Shown: positions 9,134 through 18,776 of the stretch, in pieces
How the letters are laid out: each line of letters opens with the position of its first letter
Position numbering within the stretch: the stretch's first letter is position 1
NCBI GenBank assembly: GCA_026537415.1
Contig: JAFNMF010000001.1
Span: 610-64,609, forward strand
DNA length: 64,000 nucleotides
Direction of reading: 5' to 3'
Source of the DNA: Acetobacteraceae bacterium B3987
Lineage (GTDB): Bacteria; Pseudomonadota; Alphaproteobacteria; Acetobacterales; Acetobacteraceae
Made by a program: the position numbers and the translations under genes
The notes under the pieces: generated by a model
Seen by the model: the letters and a program-made list of their open reading frames with translations, nothing else
Told to the model about the DNA's origin: nothing
Databases searched by the model: none

Positions 9134-9553
9134 ATGGCCTTCTGGCTAATCAAATCAGAACCGGCCTCCTTTTCATGGGATGAGCAGGTGAAGAATGATG
9201 TCGAACCGTGGACAGGCGTGCGGAACTATCAGGCCCGCAATAATCTGAAGGCCATGAAGTGCGGTGATAAGGCTCTGTTCTATCATTCTGTGACGGAAAA
9301 GCGCATCGTAGGCGTGGTAGAGGTCGTGCGGGAGGCTTTCCCGGACCCGACTGCAGATGATCCCCGCTGGGTCTGCGTGGATGTAAAAGCCGATGGTGCC
9401 TTTCATAATCCCATCTCTCTGGCAGAGATCAAGGCGGACCCGACTTTGGAGAGTATGGCGTTACTTAAGCAGTCTCGCCTTTCTGTTGCTCCGGTAACGG
9501 AAGAAGAATTCACCTATCTGACCCGTAAAGGGCAGTGGGAAAAAGCGCAGTAA
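9134..9553 (+). CDS. EVE domain-containing protein
   Basis: The 139-residue protein is a complete EVE domain (PUA-like fold, formerly DUF55). It opens MAFWLIKSEPASFSWDE, with the family motifs WTGVRNYQARN near residues 26-36, GDKALFYHS near 44-52, and a C-terminal RLSVAPVTEEEF block. EVE domains are thought to bind modified bases in nucleic acids; bacterial stand-alone members are largely uncharacterised, so the ligand is unknown. ATG 9134 is preceded by a purine-rich site (GGGAGATAG). Confidence 0.88.
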   Translation: MAFWLIKSEPASFSWDEQVKNDVEPWTGVRNYQARNNLKAMKCGDKALFYHSVTEKRIVGVVEVVREAFPDPTADDPRWVCVDVKADGAFHNPISLAEIKADPTLESMALLKQSRLSVAPVTEEEFTYLTRKGQWEKAQ

Positions 9554-9606
9554 TTGTGGGCTGGTCCGCCCGGGTGGACCGCTCTGGACGTGAGGAGATT
9601 CAGACC

Positions 9607-10425
9607 ATGACGGAACAGCGCAAGGAGCATGTACCCAGTGCGAGTTTCCTGTTTCAGGACCTTGATACGGAGGCTCTGTCCCAGCTTCACGCTGTGTTGG
9701 ATGGTGTGGAGAAAGGCCGGGGCACGCTGGCCCGTTTGGGCGATCTGATGGGCGGGGCTGTTGGGCGAGCGACTCATCTGGGGTTGCAGGGTCTGTCCCT
9801 TGCGCCGGGCCTTCAGGAGAAGCTTCAGACGTTGGCTAGTTCGGCGTTGGAGCAGGCATACCGCATTGCCATTGTTGGGCTGGGCCGTCAGGGGGGATCA
9901 GGTTCTAGCGCACGGCGTGAGAATCTGATTCAGGCAGCTGTGGCGGTTTCCGGTGCAGCTGGTGGTTTTGGTGGTTTCATGAGCATGGCACCGGATGTCG
10001 GCTTCACCACGCTGGCTATCATGCGAGAGATTGCCGCCATTGCGCAGGAAAATGGCGAAGACCTGAAAAGCGAGGGCACACGCCGGGCCTGTTTGGAAGT
10101 CTTCGCCATGCGGAGTCTGGGCGAGCAGCAAGGGGAAGGCGAGCTGGGCTTCTTTGCTGCCCGTGGTCTGATGCGGGGACAGCCCCTCGTGATGCTGATG
10201 GCTGAAGTGGCCGGTCATTACGGCATGGCCCTGTCTCGCAAGCTGGCGGCTCAGATGGTGCCGGTGGCGGGTGCGTTATGTGGGGCGGCCATCAACTCGG
10301 CCTTCCTTGCCCATTATCGGGCACTGGCCAAGGCGCATTTCACCATCCGTAGGCTGGAGCGTACTCACGGTGATGCCGTGCGGGAAGCGGCCAAGGCCTA
10401 TCGGGGCAGTCATCCGAAAGCCTGA
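9607..10425 (+). CDS. EcsC family protein
   Basis: A 272-residue protein resembling the EcsC family, named after a Bacillus protein encoded beside an ABC transporter and of unknown biochemical role. Recognisable features are the glycine/alanine-rich hydrophobic centre (AAVAVSGAAGGFGGFMSMAP, then DVGFTTLAIMREIAAIAQE) and a second hydrophobic block near residue 220 (PVAGALCGAAINSAFLAHY). ATG 9607 has GAGGAGA nearby; an upstream in-frame start at 9535 would lie within the end of the EVE gene and lacks a ribosome site. Confidence 0.8.
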   Translation: MTEQRKEHVPSASFLFQDLDTEALSQLHAVLDGVEKGRGTLARLGDLMGGAVGRATHLGLQGLSLAPGLQEKLQTLASSALEQAYRIAIVGLGRQGGSGSSARRENLIQAAVAVSGAAGGFGGFMSMAPDVGFTTLAIMREIAAIAQENGEDLKSEGTRRACLEVFAMRSLGEQQGEGELGFFAARGLMRGQPLVMLMAEVAGHYGMALSRKLAAQMVPVAGALCGAAINSAFLAHYRALAKAHFTIRRLERTHGDAVREAAKAYRGSHPKA

Positions 10426-10464
10426 AGCAGGTCACGTTGTCGTTCAAAAGAGGCGGATGAAGAA

Positions 10465-10499
10465 AAGGGCGGCTCCTATGTTGGGCCGCCTTTCTTTTT
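10465..10499. terminator. Hairpin terminator after the EcsC-like gene
   Basis: GGCGGC (10468-10473) pairs with GCCGCC (10485-10490), extended by A/T pairs, and is followed by TTTCTTTTT. It lies 40 bp past the EcsC-like stop and next to the convergent small gene at 10508. Confidence 0.8.
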
Positions 10500-10507
10500 A
10501 TAGGAGA

Positions 10508-10705
10508 TTAACCTCGGCTGGTGCGAAAGAGCTGATACAGTTCCAGCGGCCCGAAGAAGAGAATCCCGATAAGGGCGAGTACCCGCATAACGCCCATGAG
10601 TGGGCTTAATGCAGGCCAGCCAAGCTGTAGGAAAAAGGACAGAGCCAGGGCGATCGTATAGACGTAAGTTTGTGATGAAGGACGGTAAGTGGAGCTGTTG
10701 GACAT
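10508..10705 (-). CDS. Small two-helix membrane protein
   Basis: A 65-residue product, unrecognised. After a polar N-terminus (MSNSSTYRPSSQTY) come two hydrophobic segments, about residues 15-33 and 37-56, then a short basic tail. It starts at ATG 10705 and is divergent from aat (start 10738), leaving 32 bp between the two start codons, so any promoters for the two genes must overlap. Confidence 0.55.
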   Translation of the reverse strand: MSNSSTYRPSSQTYVYTIALALSFFLQLGWPALSPLMGVMRVLALIGILFFGPLELYQLFRTSRG

Positions 10706-10737
10706 GATTCGGCATCTCTGTATGGAAAGGCTGACCA

Positions 10738-11412
10738 ATGGAGCTTATCACATCTGAGCTGCTTTTACGTGCTTATAGGGAGGGGCTATTTCCTATGGCC
10801 CCTGATGAGCAGAGCGATGAGCTGGAATGGTTCTGCCCGCAGGAGCGGGGTATTATTCCTTTGGACGAACCAGCTTTGCCCCGGCGGCTGATGCGTACTG
10901 TTATGGCTGGGCAGTATCGTTTGTGCAGTGATGAAGATTTCGATGGTATGATGCAGGCCTGTGCCCAGTGGGCTCCTGACCGTACGGAAACATGGATCAG
11001 CGGGCGCATTCGTCAGCTTTATGGGGAGCTGCACCGTCTGGGTTATGCTCATTCTGTGGAGGTTCGGGATTGGGAGAGCGGGGCCCTTTTGGGAGGGTTG
11101 TATGGTGTTTCCCTTCAGGGGGCTTTCTTTGGAGAGAGCATGGTCTCTCATGTACGAGATGCTTCAAAAATTGCATTGGTGCATCTAATGGCTGCTCTAA
11201 GACAGGGCGGGTATCGTCTGCTGGATACGCAATATGTAACCCCGCATCTGGCCAGTCTGGGTTGTATAGGGGTGCCTTTTGCAGCCTACAGGCAGCAGCT
11301 TGATGTCGCTATGCAGTTTTCTGCCCGCTGGCCGGGGGATGTCAGTTTTGAAGCCCTGAAGCCGGAGTTGGAAGCTATGATGAAGGGCCGGATTGGCGGT
11401 ACTGGCCGGTAA
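10738..11412 (+). CDS. aat: Leucyl/phenylalanyl-tRNA--protein transferase
   Basis: Adds Leu or Phe from charged tRNA to N-terminal Lys or Arg of proteins, making them ClpAP/ClpS substrates under the bacterial N-end rule. The 224-residue length is typical. Diagnostic motifs include REGLFPMA near residues 14-21, TWISGRI near residue 85, and the catalytic-core block FFGESMVSHVRDASK near residues 131-145 followed by LLDTQYVTPHLASLG. ATG 10738 is used. Confidence 0.95.
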   Translation: MELITSELLLRAYREGLFPMAPDEQSDELEWFCPQERGIIPLDEPALPRRLMRTVMAGQYRLCSDEDFDGMMQACAQWAPDRTETWISGRIRQLYGELHRLGYAHSVEVRDWESGALLGGLYGVSLQGAFFGESMVSHVRDASKIALVHLMAALRQGGYRLLDTQYVTPHLASLGCIGVPFAAYRQQLDVAMQFSARWPGDVSFEALKPELEAMMKGRIGGTGR

Positions 11413-11518
11413 TTATTTTCTCTCTGGCCCTGCTATCATGGTCTGATATGCTGCTGTTCATCTTTAGGTCAGAGGTAATCTGATACTGATAATGGATGGA
11501 AAAGTGGGAGACGTATTG

Positions 11519-12364
11519 ATGCAGTGGCGTATCAGGGAGGCTTTGCAGAAGCGGGATAAGGCAGGGCCGTGGTCCGGGGGCATCATGGCCGCTGGCCTTG
11601 GGGCTGCCATTGCGCTGGCTAGCGTTACTGCCCATGCTGCCCCGCCAGCAGATCACCCCCCGCTCGCTCCGACCCGGGATGCTGTGGTGACATACCGTTT
11701 CCAGACAGAGGTCCTGCCGGGAAAGGGGAAGGAGGCAGAGCCGGTGCATCAGGTGGCGGTGTCTTTTGCTGCTTCTGGGGACCGCCTGCGGATCGACCCG
11801 GATGATGGGCAGAGTGCGACCATTTTGGATCGTCCCAACCAGATTATGACGCTCATCAGTATGCAGGAACGGCGTTATATCCAGTTTCGTCCGATGCATG
11901 GGCTGCATAATACATTTCTGCTGAGTTTGGACATGACCTATCATGCAGGTGGCATGAAACGGATTGCTGATGTGCCCTGTCAGGAATGGTCCATAGAAAG
12001 TCCCCGGGGCAAGGCTACAGCTTGCGTGACGGAGGATGGTCTCATCCTTGCCGAGGATGGCGTGGATGCAGATGGATTACAGGGGCGTCTTCAGGCTGTT
12101 TCCGTGCGGTATGAGGACATACCGGCAGATCGTTTCCAGCCGCCTGCTGGCTTTCAGAGGTTCAGCCCGTTTCTCAAAGGCAGGCCACCAGCCCGGCCTC
12201 AGGCGCAGCCCGTTCCGGGTGCTGCATTGGATGGCAATATTCATGGTTCAGGCCATGTCAGTGCGGAAGGAAAACCCGTGCCGGACCAGCCCTACAGCCC
12301 CGATGATTCTGTAGGGGATGGCAGTGTTTCCCACGGCGATCAGCCCAATAGTGCGGAGCAGTGA
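11519..12364 (+). CDS. Secreted protein, DUF4412-like
   Basis: A 281-residue exported protein. The N-terminus has a basic region and a hydrophobic stretch (GGIMAAGLGAAIALASVTAHA) ending in an AHA signal-peptidase site. The body reads as beta-rich lipid- or envelope-type sequence: a VTYRFQTEV strand, DRLRIDPDDGQSATILDR, then a single-cysteine block (VPCQEW) paired with TACVTEDG. This layout resembles DUF4412-type proteins of unknown function. ATG 11519 (GGGAGA upstream) is preferred to ATG 11492. bcp starts 4 bp after its stop. Confidence 0.65.
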   Translation: MQWRIREALQKRDKAGPWSGGIMAAGLGAAIALASVTAHAAPPADHPPLAPTRDAVVTYRFQTEVLPGKGKEAEPVHQVAVSFAASGDRLRIDPDDGQSATILDRPNQIMTLISMQERRYIQFRPMHGLHNTFLLSLDMTYHAGGMKRIADVPCQEWSIESPRGKATACVTEDGLILAEDGVDADGLQGRLQAVSVRYEDIPADRFQPPAGFQRFSPFLKGRPPARPQAQPVPGAALDGNIHGSGHVSAEGKPVPDQPYSPDDSVGDGSVSHGDQPNSAEQ

Positions 12365-12368
12365 GAGT

Positions 12369-12887
12369 ATGACACAGGGGAAAAAGGTTTCAGGTGGTGG
12401 AGAGTCGTTGGCTGCTGGCAGCACGGCTCCTGATTTCGAGCTGGAAGGCGTAGGCCCTACAGGGGCGGAGACGTTGAGTAGCAGGGCTCTCAAAGGGACA
12501 CCGTATCTGCTTTATTTCTACCCACGAGCGTCTACACCGGGCTGCACGACGCAGGCCTGTGATCTGCGTGATCATCTGGCCGAGTTGCGTATTCCCGGGG
12601 GTGGCGAGTTGAAGGTGCTGGGTGTCAGCCCTGATGGCGTGAGTGCGCTGGAAAAGTTCATTACAAAACAGGCACTGAGCTTCACTTTACTGTCGGATCA
12701 GGACCACACGCTCGCCGAGGCCTATGGCGTGTGGGTGAAGAAGAAACTTTATGGGCGGGAGTTCATGGGCATTGAGCGCAGCTCCTTCCTGATTGACGCT
12801 GAGGGGCGCATTGCTGCTCTCAAGCGGAAGGTACGCCCAGCCCAGCATGTCGCCTGGGTGCAGGAGGCTTTGGCCAAGCTTGGATAG
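12369..12887 (+). CDS. bcp: Thioredoxin-dependent peroxiredoxin, Bcp/PrxQ type
   Basis: Reduces hydrogen peroxide and organic hydroperoxides with thioredoxin as donor. The 172-residue protein has the peroxidatic cysteine in STPGCTTQACD near residue 60 and a resolving cysteine five residues later, the atypical 2-Cys arrangement of the BCP class. Other landmarks are PDFELEGV and RSSFLIDAEGRI. ATG 12369 is 4 bp after the upstream secreted-protein gene, so the two are probably co-transcribed. Confidence 0.92.
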   Translation: MTQGKKVSGGGESLAAGSTAPDFELEGVGPTGAETLSSRALKGTPYLLYFYPRASTPGCTTQACDLRDHLAELRIPGGGELKVLGVSPDGVSALEKFITKQALSFTLLSDQDHTLAEAYGVWVKKKLYGREFMGIERSSFLIDAEGRIAALKRKVRPAQHVAWVQEALAKLG

Positions 12888-13028
12888 AGGTCTCCGCCAC
12901 CATGTGGTCGTTAGGGGTGGGGTGTATATGCCGGGGTTTGTGCTTGTCTGGCCTTGTCATGTGGCCTTTTGTCCGGGTTTTTCTATCTCAAGGCATCCTG
13001 ATATGCGTTTTTCTCGGGGTATCGTGAC

Positions 13029-16000
13029 ATGACATGGCAGACAATCCTACGCCGTGTGGCCTTTGGGCTGTTGGTGCCGTTGGTAGGGGTATTGCTGGCG
13101 GTGGCCCTGCTGCTTGGGCGGCTTGCTCAGGGTCCTCTGGATGTGACGGGGTTATCTCATCGTTGGGGTGGAGCCCTTACCCATCTGGGTGGAGGGGAAC
13201 TCGGCTGGGAGCGCATGACCCTGTCATGGAAACCGAGGAAAAATGGCCATTCATCAAAAATTCTGTTGAGCCTCGATAACGTCCATTATCGGGCCAGCCC
13301 CGTGGGTGGGGCGGCTGATGAGACTGTTGCAGATATGCCAGAGCAGCAGCTTGACCATGTCGGGGTTGTGTTCCGGCTTGCGAGCCTGCTGCATGGGCAA
13401 GTGGGACTACGGTCGTTGGATGTTGAGGGGATGCGTCTTGTGGCGTTTAGGGACGCTGAGGGGCATATCCAGTTTGGCCGCATGAAGTACGGGGCACATC
13501 ATCATGGCGGTGGTGGTACATCATCGCTGGCTTCTGTCATGCCTTATCATCTTGACCTCCAGAATATCAGCCTGACCATCAAAGATGAAGCTGCCCCGGT
13601 ATCCACTCTGGTTGTGAAGCTGCCGGAATTGAAGGCCGATTACGCTAAGCGGAGTGGCTGGCAAGGGCAGATGGAGGCATCCATTCAGGGGAATGGTTTG
13701 GGGGCCAGTCCGGATGATTCCACGGTCTATCTGACAGGGGTTATGACGCCAGAAGGGAAGGAACATACCCGTTGGCAGTTGAATCTATCTCCTGTTCGTT
13801 TCCCGGCATTAGCGGCATGGCTACCGCTTTCCCCAGCACAAAAGCGGGGTATGGCCATTCCTAATCTACCTCTGGCCTTTCATATGGAAGGTCAGCTGAA
13901 TGGTTGGGGCCTGTTTGGTCATTTTGACCATATGGTCGGTGAGATGACTGCTGGTGCAGGTGAGATTGACCGGCCTAGAAAGACTCCTTTTAGGCTTTCT
14001 TCCGGGCAGGCGTCTTTTCGTCTGGAACCTCCGAAGGTCGGGCAATCTGGCCCTCTGGTGCTGACATTGCATACAGATCTTAAGGCTCTGGATTCAGTCG
14101 ATAGGATCGTGCCTTTTGTCATTGATGTTCATGGAAATCTGGGGCATCCCGGCCATCCTGAAATCATGGAATTGATGGTAGATGGCACCGTGCCAGAGTT
14201 CGACTTTGCAACACTGGCGAGCGTCTGGCCGGATGGTACAGCCCGTGGTGCCCGCCGTTGGATGACCACCAACATGACGGCTGGGCGTGGTGAAAATCTG
14301 CGGCTCCAGCTTTATTTCACGAGTGATACCGGGTTTGATGGCTTGGATGTCCGCAAGCTGGGCGGGGAGCTGACGGGCCGCAATCTGAGCGTGACGTGGC
14401 TGGACGGTATGCCGCAGGTTACAGGAGAGGATGCCTACGCTCATTTTGTAGGTGATGACAGGCTGCTGATTGATGTGCAGCATGGGAATCTCGCTGATGG
14501 TAAAGGGGGCGTCGTAACGGTACCGACCGGGCATATCATTCTTGATGACTTGCTGGAGCGAGAGCAGACGGGTGAATTCTCATTGGGGCTGGAAGGGCCT
14601 TTGCCGGCCTTTGTAGCTGTTCTGTCCTATCCACGGCTTAATCTTTTGTCTCGCCATCCGGTAAATCCGGCGGATACAGGGGGTACGTTGAAGGGTACGC
14701 TATCGCTGAAGCTGCCGCTCAAGAATCATATCCTGATGAAGAATATGGATTTTGGAGCAGAGTTTGACTTTCAAAGTATCAGGCTTGCCATGCCCTCTGT
14801 GGGGCGCATCCAACAGGGGAACGGACATTTTTCCCTCACTGATTCCGGGTTGACCATACAGGGCGGTGCCCAGTTTCGTGGCGTGACCGTAACAGGCAGT
14901 CTGTTTGACAGTTTTCAGACCAACATACCCGGCCGCCTGCTGCTGAAAGCGGATCTGACAGCTCTCTTGGGAGTGAAAGAGTTTCGTAGTTTGGGTATGC
15001 CTGCGTCTCTAACGCAGGCTTCCATCATGCAGGGCAAGGGACGGGGACATGTCGTCTATAGTCAATATGGTGAAGGCCCCGGCCATCAGCGGGGGACAGC
15101 GACAGTGCAGTTGGACCTTGGCGGGCTAGGGGTCCGGGCACCTTTCTGGCGCAAGCCCATCGGGGTGGCGGCAGGGTTTCAGGCTTCTGTGACGTGGCAG
15201 GATGGGCATATGACCCGTCTGGATGGCATCACGGCCTATGGTCCACAGTTGGCCCTTCAGGCTGAAGGGCGGATGCGGTCCGGCCAATTAGGAGGGGTAA
15301 GCCTTACCCGTTTCCAGCTTGGGCGGACGTCCGGCAGTGCTGTTGCGGAGTGGCCGGTGAAGAACGGAACGGCTGACGACCAGCGTTATCAGATTTTCGT
15401 TCAGGCTAACACGTTGGATGTTACCCCTTGGCTGGGTAGCCGGGCCGCCGGGCAGGCACGATCGGACCATGCCCGCCCTGCGCCGGAAAAAAGCAGGCAG
15501 CCATTAGCTGATACGCCCCGAAAGTCCATTTTGCCAGCGGGTATCTGGGCTATTGGATTGCGGGCTGATCGGATGATTTATGGCAAGGAGCAGACGGCTA
15601 ACCATGTAGCGGCTAATCTTCGTTGGGCAGCGCAGCGTTTGCAGGGAGCCTCCCTGCATGTGGCTCAACCTTCCATCAACTTCGACCTCGTGCCAGATGC
15701 TCATCAGATAGGGGCCTTGAATGTTAGATTTACCATTGCGGACCTCGGAAAGTTGTTGGCCTCTCTAGATGTCTATGACCAGCTTGTTGGGGGAGCTGTT
15801 GTTTTGGAAGGACGCTGCCTGCCTGCTCCGGCTGGTGCCAATGTGACCAATGCAGAGCGTACGATGGGGTTGGGTCTTGGTCTGCCGCCTTTTGAGGGCA
15901 CAGTGAAGCTGGATCATCTGACGTTGGAAAATCCACCTGCGCCGCTTGTCATTGCTACTCTGGCATCACCGCTGCATTGGGGGCAGATTTCCCGCAAACG

Positions 16001-16322
16001 GTTTGAGAATGTCCGTCTGCGGGCGTCTTTCAAGGTGGCGGGAGAGCAGCTTGAATTGGCAGATGCCCAAATCAATAATCCCATTCTGGGGGCAACCATG
16101 AAAGGGCAGCTGGATTTCCGGCGGTCCACAATGCAGATGCAGGGAACCATCTCTCCGTTTTTTGGAATCAATCAGGCAGCAGGGAGCGTCTTCGGGGCCA
16201 GAAAGGGTAGTGGCATCATGGCGGTGACTTATAAGCTGGATGGCAGTTTGGACAAGCCGCAGATGCGTGTTAACCCGTTTGCGGCTTTGCTTCCCGGTGG
16301 GTTGCGGCGTCTGTTCGAGTAA
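13029..16322 (+). CDS. YhdP/AsmA-like large envelope protein
   Basis: A 1097-residue protein with one N-terminal membrane helix (residues 8-30) and a very long periplasmic region of repeated beta-strand patterns. The ending (FRRSTMQMQGTISPFFGIN, then KLDGSLDKPQMRVNPFA) is typical of the YhdP/DUF3971 and AsmA-like C-terminal domain. These proteins form elongated grooves bridging the two membranes and are implicated in phospholipid transport to the outer membrane; that role is known for E. coli YhdP, not shown here. A second AsmA-family gene is at 18777. Confidence 0.82.
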   Translation: MTWQTILRRVAFGLLVPLVGVLLAVALLLGRLAQGPLDVTGLSHRWGGALTHLGGGELGWERMTLSWKPRKNGHSSKILLSLDNVHYRASPVGGAADETVADMPEQQLDHVGVVFRLASLLHGQVGLRSLDVEGMRLVAFRDAEGHIQFGRMKYGAHHHGGGGTSSLASVMPYHLDLQNISLTIKDEAAPVSTLVVKLPELKADYAKRSGWQGQMEASIQGNGLGASPDDSTVYLTGVMTPEGKEHTRWQLNLSPVRFPALAAWLPLSPAQKRGMAIPNLPLAFHMEGQLNGWGLFGHFDHMVGEMTAGAGEIDRPRKTPFRLSSGQASFRLEPPKVGQSGPLVLTLHTDLKALDSVDRIVPFVIDVHGNLGHPGHPEIMELMVDGTVPEFDFATLASVWPDGTARGARRWMTTNMTAGRGENLRLQLYFTSDTGFDGLDVRKLGGELTGRNLSVTWLDGMPQVTGEDAYAHFVGDDRLLIDVQHGNLADGKGGVVTVPTGHIILDDLLEREQTGEFSLGLEGPLPAFVAVLSYPRLNLLSRHPVNPADTGGTLKGTLSLKLPLKNHILMKNMDFGAEFDFQSIRLAMPSVGRIQQGNGHFSLTDSGLTIQGGAQFRGVTVTGSLFDSFQTNIPGRLLLKADLTALLGVKEFRSLGMPASLTQASIMQGKGRGHVVYSQYGEGPGHQRGTATVQLDLGGLGVRAPFWRKPIGVAAGFQASVTWQDGHMTRLDGITAYGPQLALQAEGRMRSGQLGGVSLTRFQLGRTSGSAVAEWPVKNGTADDQRYQIFVQANTLDVTPWLGSRAAGQARSDHARPAPEKSRQPLADTPRKSILPAGIWAIGLRADRMIYGKEQTANHVAANLRWAAQRLQGASLHVAQPSINFDLVPDAHQIGALNVRFTIADLGKLLASLDVYDQLVGGAVVLEGRCLPAPAGANVTNAERTMGLGLGLPPFEGTVKLDHLTLENPPAPLVIATLASPLHWGQISRKRFENVRLRASFKVAGEQLELADAQINNPILGATMKGQLDFRRSTMQMQGTISPFFGINQAAGSVFGARKGSGIMAVTYKLDGSLDKPQMRVNPFAALLPGGLRRLFE

Positions 16323-16370
16323 GAGGTTGCCCGGAGTTGGTATTACCGGGGAAAAGGCAGGAGGATGATG

Positions 16371-17750
16371 ATGTCGGATACTATGCCGGACCTCTTTGGT
16401 GGTCCCTCATCAGGGGGGACGTCTCAGCGTGAGGGGGCTGCCCAACCCGTACCTTCTTCATCGCGTCATAGGGCGGTCACCCAGCCGTTGGCAGACCGTC
16501 TGAGGCCGCAGTCGCTGGCTGATGTGCAGGGGCAGACCCATCTTCTGGGACCGGAAGGTACGCTGACACGGATGCTAGAGAGTGGGCATCTTTCCAGCCT
16601 GATTCTCTGGGGGGGGCCGGGTTGTGGCAAGACGACCATTGCGCAACTTCTCGCAGAGCGGGTCGGACTGTTCTACACCAAGATTTCTGCTGTTTTTTCC
16701 GGTGTGGCGGATTTGAAGAAGGCGTTTGATGAAGCCCGTCGTAGAGCCGAAGCTACGGGGCGGGGTACGCTGCTTTTTGTTGATGAGATTCATCGTTTTA
16801 ACCGTGCCCAGCAGGACGGCTTTCTGCCCTATGTGGAGCAGGGAACGGTGGTGCTGGTTGGGGCCACGACGGAAAACCCCTCTTTCACATTGAACTCCGC
16901 TCTTTTGTCCCGCTGTCAGGTGCTTGTTCTGCATCGGCTGGATGACGCTGCGCTGGAGCAGCTTCTGGTACGGGCAGAGCATGAAATAGGAAGAACGCTA
17001 CCGCTGACGGATGAGGGGCGGACATCCCTACGGGCTATGGCGGATGGAGACGGGCGTTACCTGCTGAACATGGTTGAGCAGCTTTTATCCCTGATAAAAG
17101 AGGAAGCCTCGCCTCTGGGGCCGGATGAGCTGGCTCGTTTCTTGTCCAGACGTCCTGTTCTTTATGACAGGGACCGGGATGAACATTACAATCTCATCTC
17201 CGCCCTGCATAAATCCTTGCGGGGAAGTGACCCGGATGCCGGTCTGTACTGGTTTGCCCGGATGCTCGAAGGGGGCGAAGACCCTCGTTACATTGCCCGT
17301 CGTCTCGTCCGTTTTGCGAGTGAAGATATTGGCGAAGCGGATCCGACCTCCCTGCCTCTGGCACAGGCTGGGGCCACCGCTTATGAGCGGCTTGGCTCAC
17401 CAGAGGGCGAGGTGGCTTTGGCGCAAGTGGTGGTCCATCTGGCGGTCGCTTCCAAATCTAACGCTGTTTATAAGGCGTATAACGAGGCCCGGGTTTTGGC
17501 CAAACGGACAGGCAGCCTCATGCCGCCTGCCCATATCCGTAATGCGCCAACAGCCCTGATGAAGGAGCTGGGTTACAAGAAGGGTTATGAATATGACCAT
17601 GATTGTGAAGACGGCGTTTCTGGTCAGAATTACTTTCCCGATGGTATGGAAAGAGTGACCCTTTACAGGCCGGTTGATCGTGGTTTTGAAGAAAGAATCA
17701 GGAAACGGCTGGACATGTTGGCGCAGAAACGGGCATCTCGCCAGTCATGA
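16371..17750 (+). CDS. rarA: Replication-associated recombination protein RarA (MgsA)
   Basis: AAA+ ATPase of the clamp-loader family that acts at stalled replication forks. The protein has Walker A (GGPGCGKTTIAQLL near residue 80), Walker B (LLFVDEIHRFNRAQQ), sensor-1 (GATTENPSF) and the C-terminal RarA region (SALHKSLRGSDPDAGLYW). Three ATG codons follow directly on a GGAGG; I use the third (16371, 459 residues) because its spacing is best, but 16365 is possible. It overlaps the next gene by ATGA. Confidence 0.94.
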   Translation: MSDTMPDLFGGPSSGGTSQREGAAQPVPSSSRHRAVTQPLADRLRPQSLADVQGQTHLLGPEGTLTRMLESGHLSSLILWGGPGCGKTTIAQLLAERVGLFYTKISAVFSGVADLKKAFDEARRRAEATGRGTLLFVDEIHRFNRAQQDGFLPYVEQGTVVLVGATTENPSFTLNSALLSRCQVLVLHRLDDAALEQLLVRAEHEIGRTLPLTDEGRTSLRAMADGDGRYLLNMVEQLLSLIKEEASPLGPDELARFLSRRPVLYDRDRDEHYNLISALHKSLRGSDPDAGLYWFARMLEGGEDPRYIARRLVRFASEDIGEADPTSLPLAQAGATAYERLGSPEGEVALAQVVVHLAVASKSNAVYKAYNEARVLAKRTGSLMPPAHIRNAPTALMKELGYKKGYEYDHDCEDGVSGQNYFPDGMERVTLYRPVDRGFEERIRKRLDMLAQKRASRQS

Positions 17751-18718
17751 GTGTAGAGAATCGTATTGTCAGCGAAGATGAGGCCGATCTGCGTCTCGAC
17801 CGCTGGTTCCGTCGTCATTACCCTAACCTGACACAGGGCGGGTTGCAGAAATTGTGCCGTAAGGGACAAGTGCGTGTTGATGGGGGCCGTGTGCAACCCA
17901 ACAAGCGGCTTTATCCCGGTCAGAGCATCCGTATTCCGCCCTTGCCAGACCAGAGCCGTCCTGCACCACCTCCGCCGCCTAACCCTGAGCTGGTCCAGCA
18001 GTTGCGGGACATGATTATTTATGAGGACGATCATTTGATCGTGCTGAACAAGCCATCTGGTCTGGCGACGCAGGGCGGCCCCGGCATTACTGTGCATGTG
18101 GATATGATGTTGGAGGGCTTACGTCCTGAAGGTGGTGACAAGCCTCGCCTTGTCCATCGGATTGACCGTGATACGTCCGGCATCCTGCTTCTGGCCCGTA
18201 CGCCCGGTGTGGCAGCCAAGCTGGCGGCGGCTTTTCGGGGGCGTGATGTCAATAAGACCTATTGGGCAGTGGTCGTCGGGCGGCCCAGCCCGGCTGAAGG
18301 TGTGATCGACCAGCCATTGGCTAAGGTTGGAGCAGGTGGAGCTTCGCTTATTGTTCCTGTCTCTCGTGGGGAGGAGGATGCGATGAGTGCTAAGAGTTCC
18401 TATGAGACGCTGGATGCCACTGGTAAGCGTTTCAGCTGGTTGGCTCTATCCCCTTGGACGGGGCGCACCCATCAGCTGCGTGTCCATACGGAAAGTCTGG
18501 GTACGCCCATTCTTGGGGACCCTCGTTATGGGGGTGAAACCGCTCATGTGGAAGGCTTCCCGGATCGGCTGCATCTTCATGCCCGGATGCTGGACTTCCC
18601 GCACCCGGCAGGGGGACGGTTGCAGGTAGCGGCACCCTTGCCGCCTCATATGCGTGAGACGTTCCAGATGTTGGGGTTCATTGCGGGGGACACACCGGCA
18701 CCACGCCGGACACGGTAA
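17747..18718 (+). CDS. rluC: RluA-family 23S rRNA pseudouridine synthase (RluC-like)
   Basis: Isomerises uridines in RNA. The 323-residue protein has an N-terminal S4 RNA-binding domain (about residues 1-65) and the RluA catalytic domain with the active-site motif HRIDRDTSGILLLA around residues 137-150; the aspartate after R is catalytic. The TGRTHQLRVH block near residue 238 is also diagnostic. The RluC assignment rather than RluD is by overall resemblance. It overlaps the rarA stop by four bases. Confidence 0.88.
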   Translation: MSVENRIVSEDEADLRLDRWFRRHYPNLTQGGLQKLCRKGQVRVDGGRVQPNKRLYPGQSIRIPPLPDQSRPAPPPPPNPELVQQLRDMIIYEDDHLIVLNKPSGLATQGGPGITVHVDMMLEGLRPEGGDKPRLVHRIDRDTSGILLLARTPGVAAKLAAAFRGRDVNKTYWAVVVGRPSPAEGVIDQPLAKVGAGGASLIVPVSRGEEDAMSAKSSYETLDATGKRFSWLALSPWTGRTHQLRVHTESLGTPILGDPRYGGETAHVEGFPDRLHLHARMLDFPHPAGGRLQVAAPLPPHMRETFQMLGFIAGDTPAPRRTR

Positions 18719-18776
18719 ACAGGCTGGCAGGGACAGCGGCCCTTTTGCGGGTTAAGAGAACGAGGATAACAGGCAG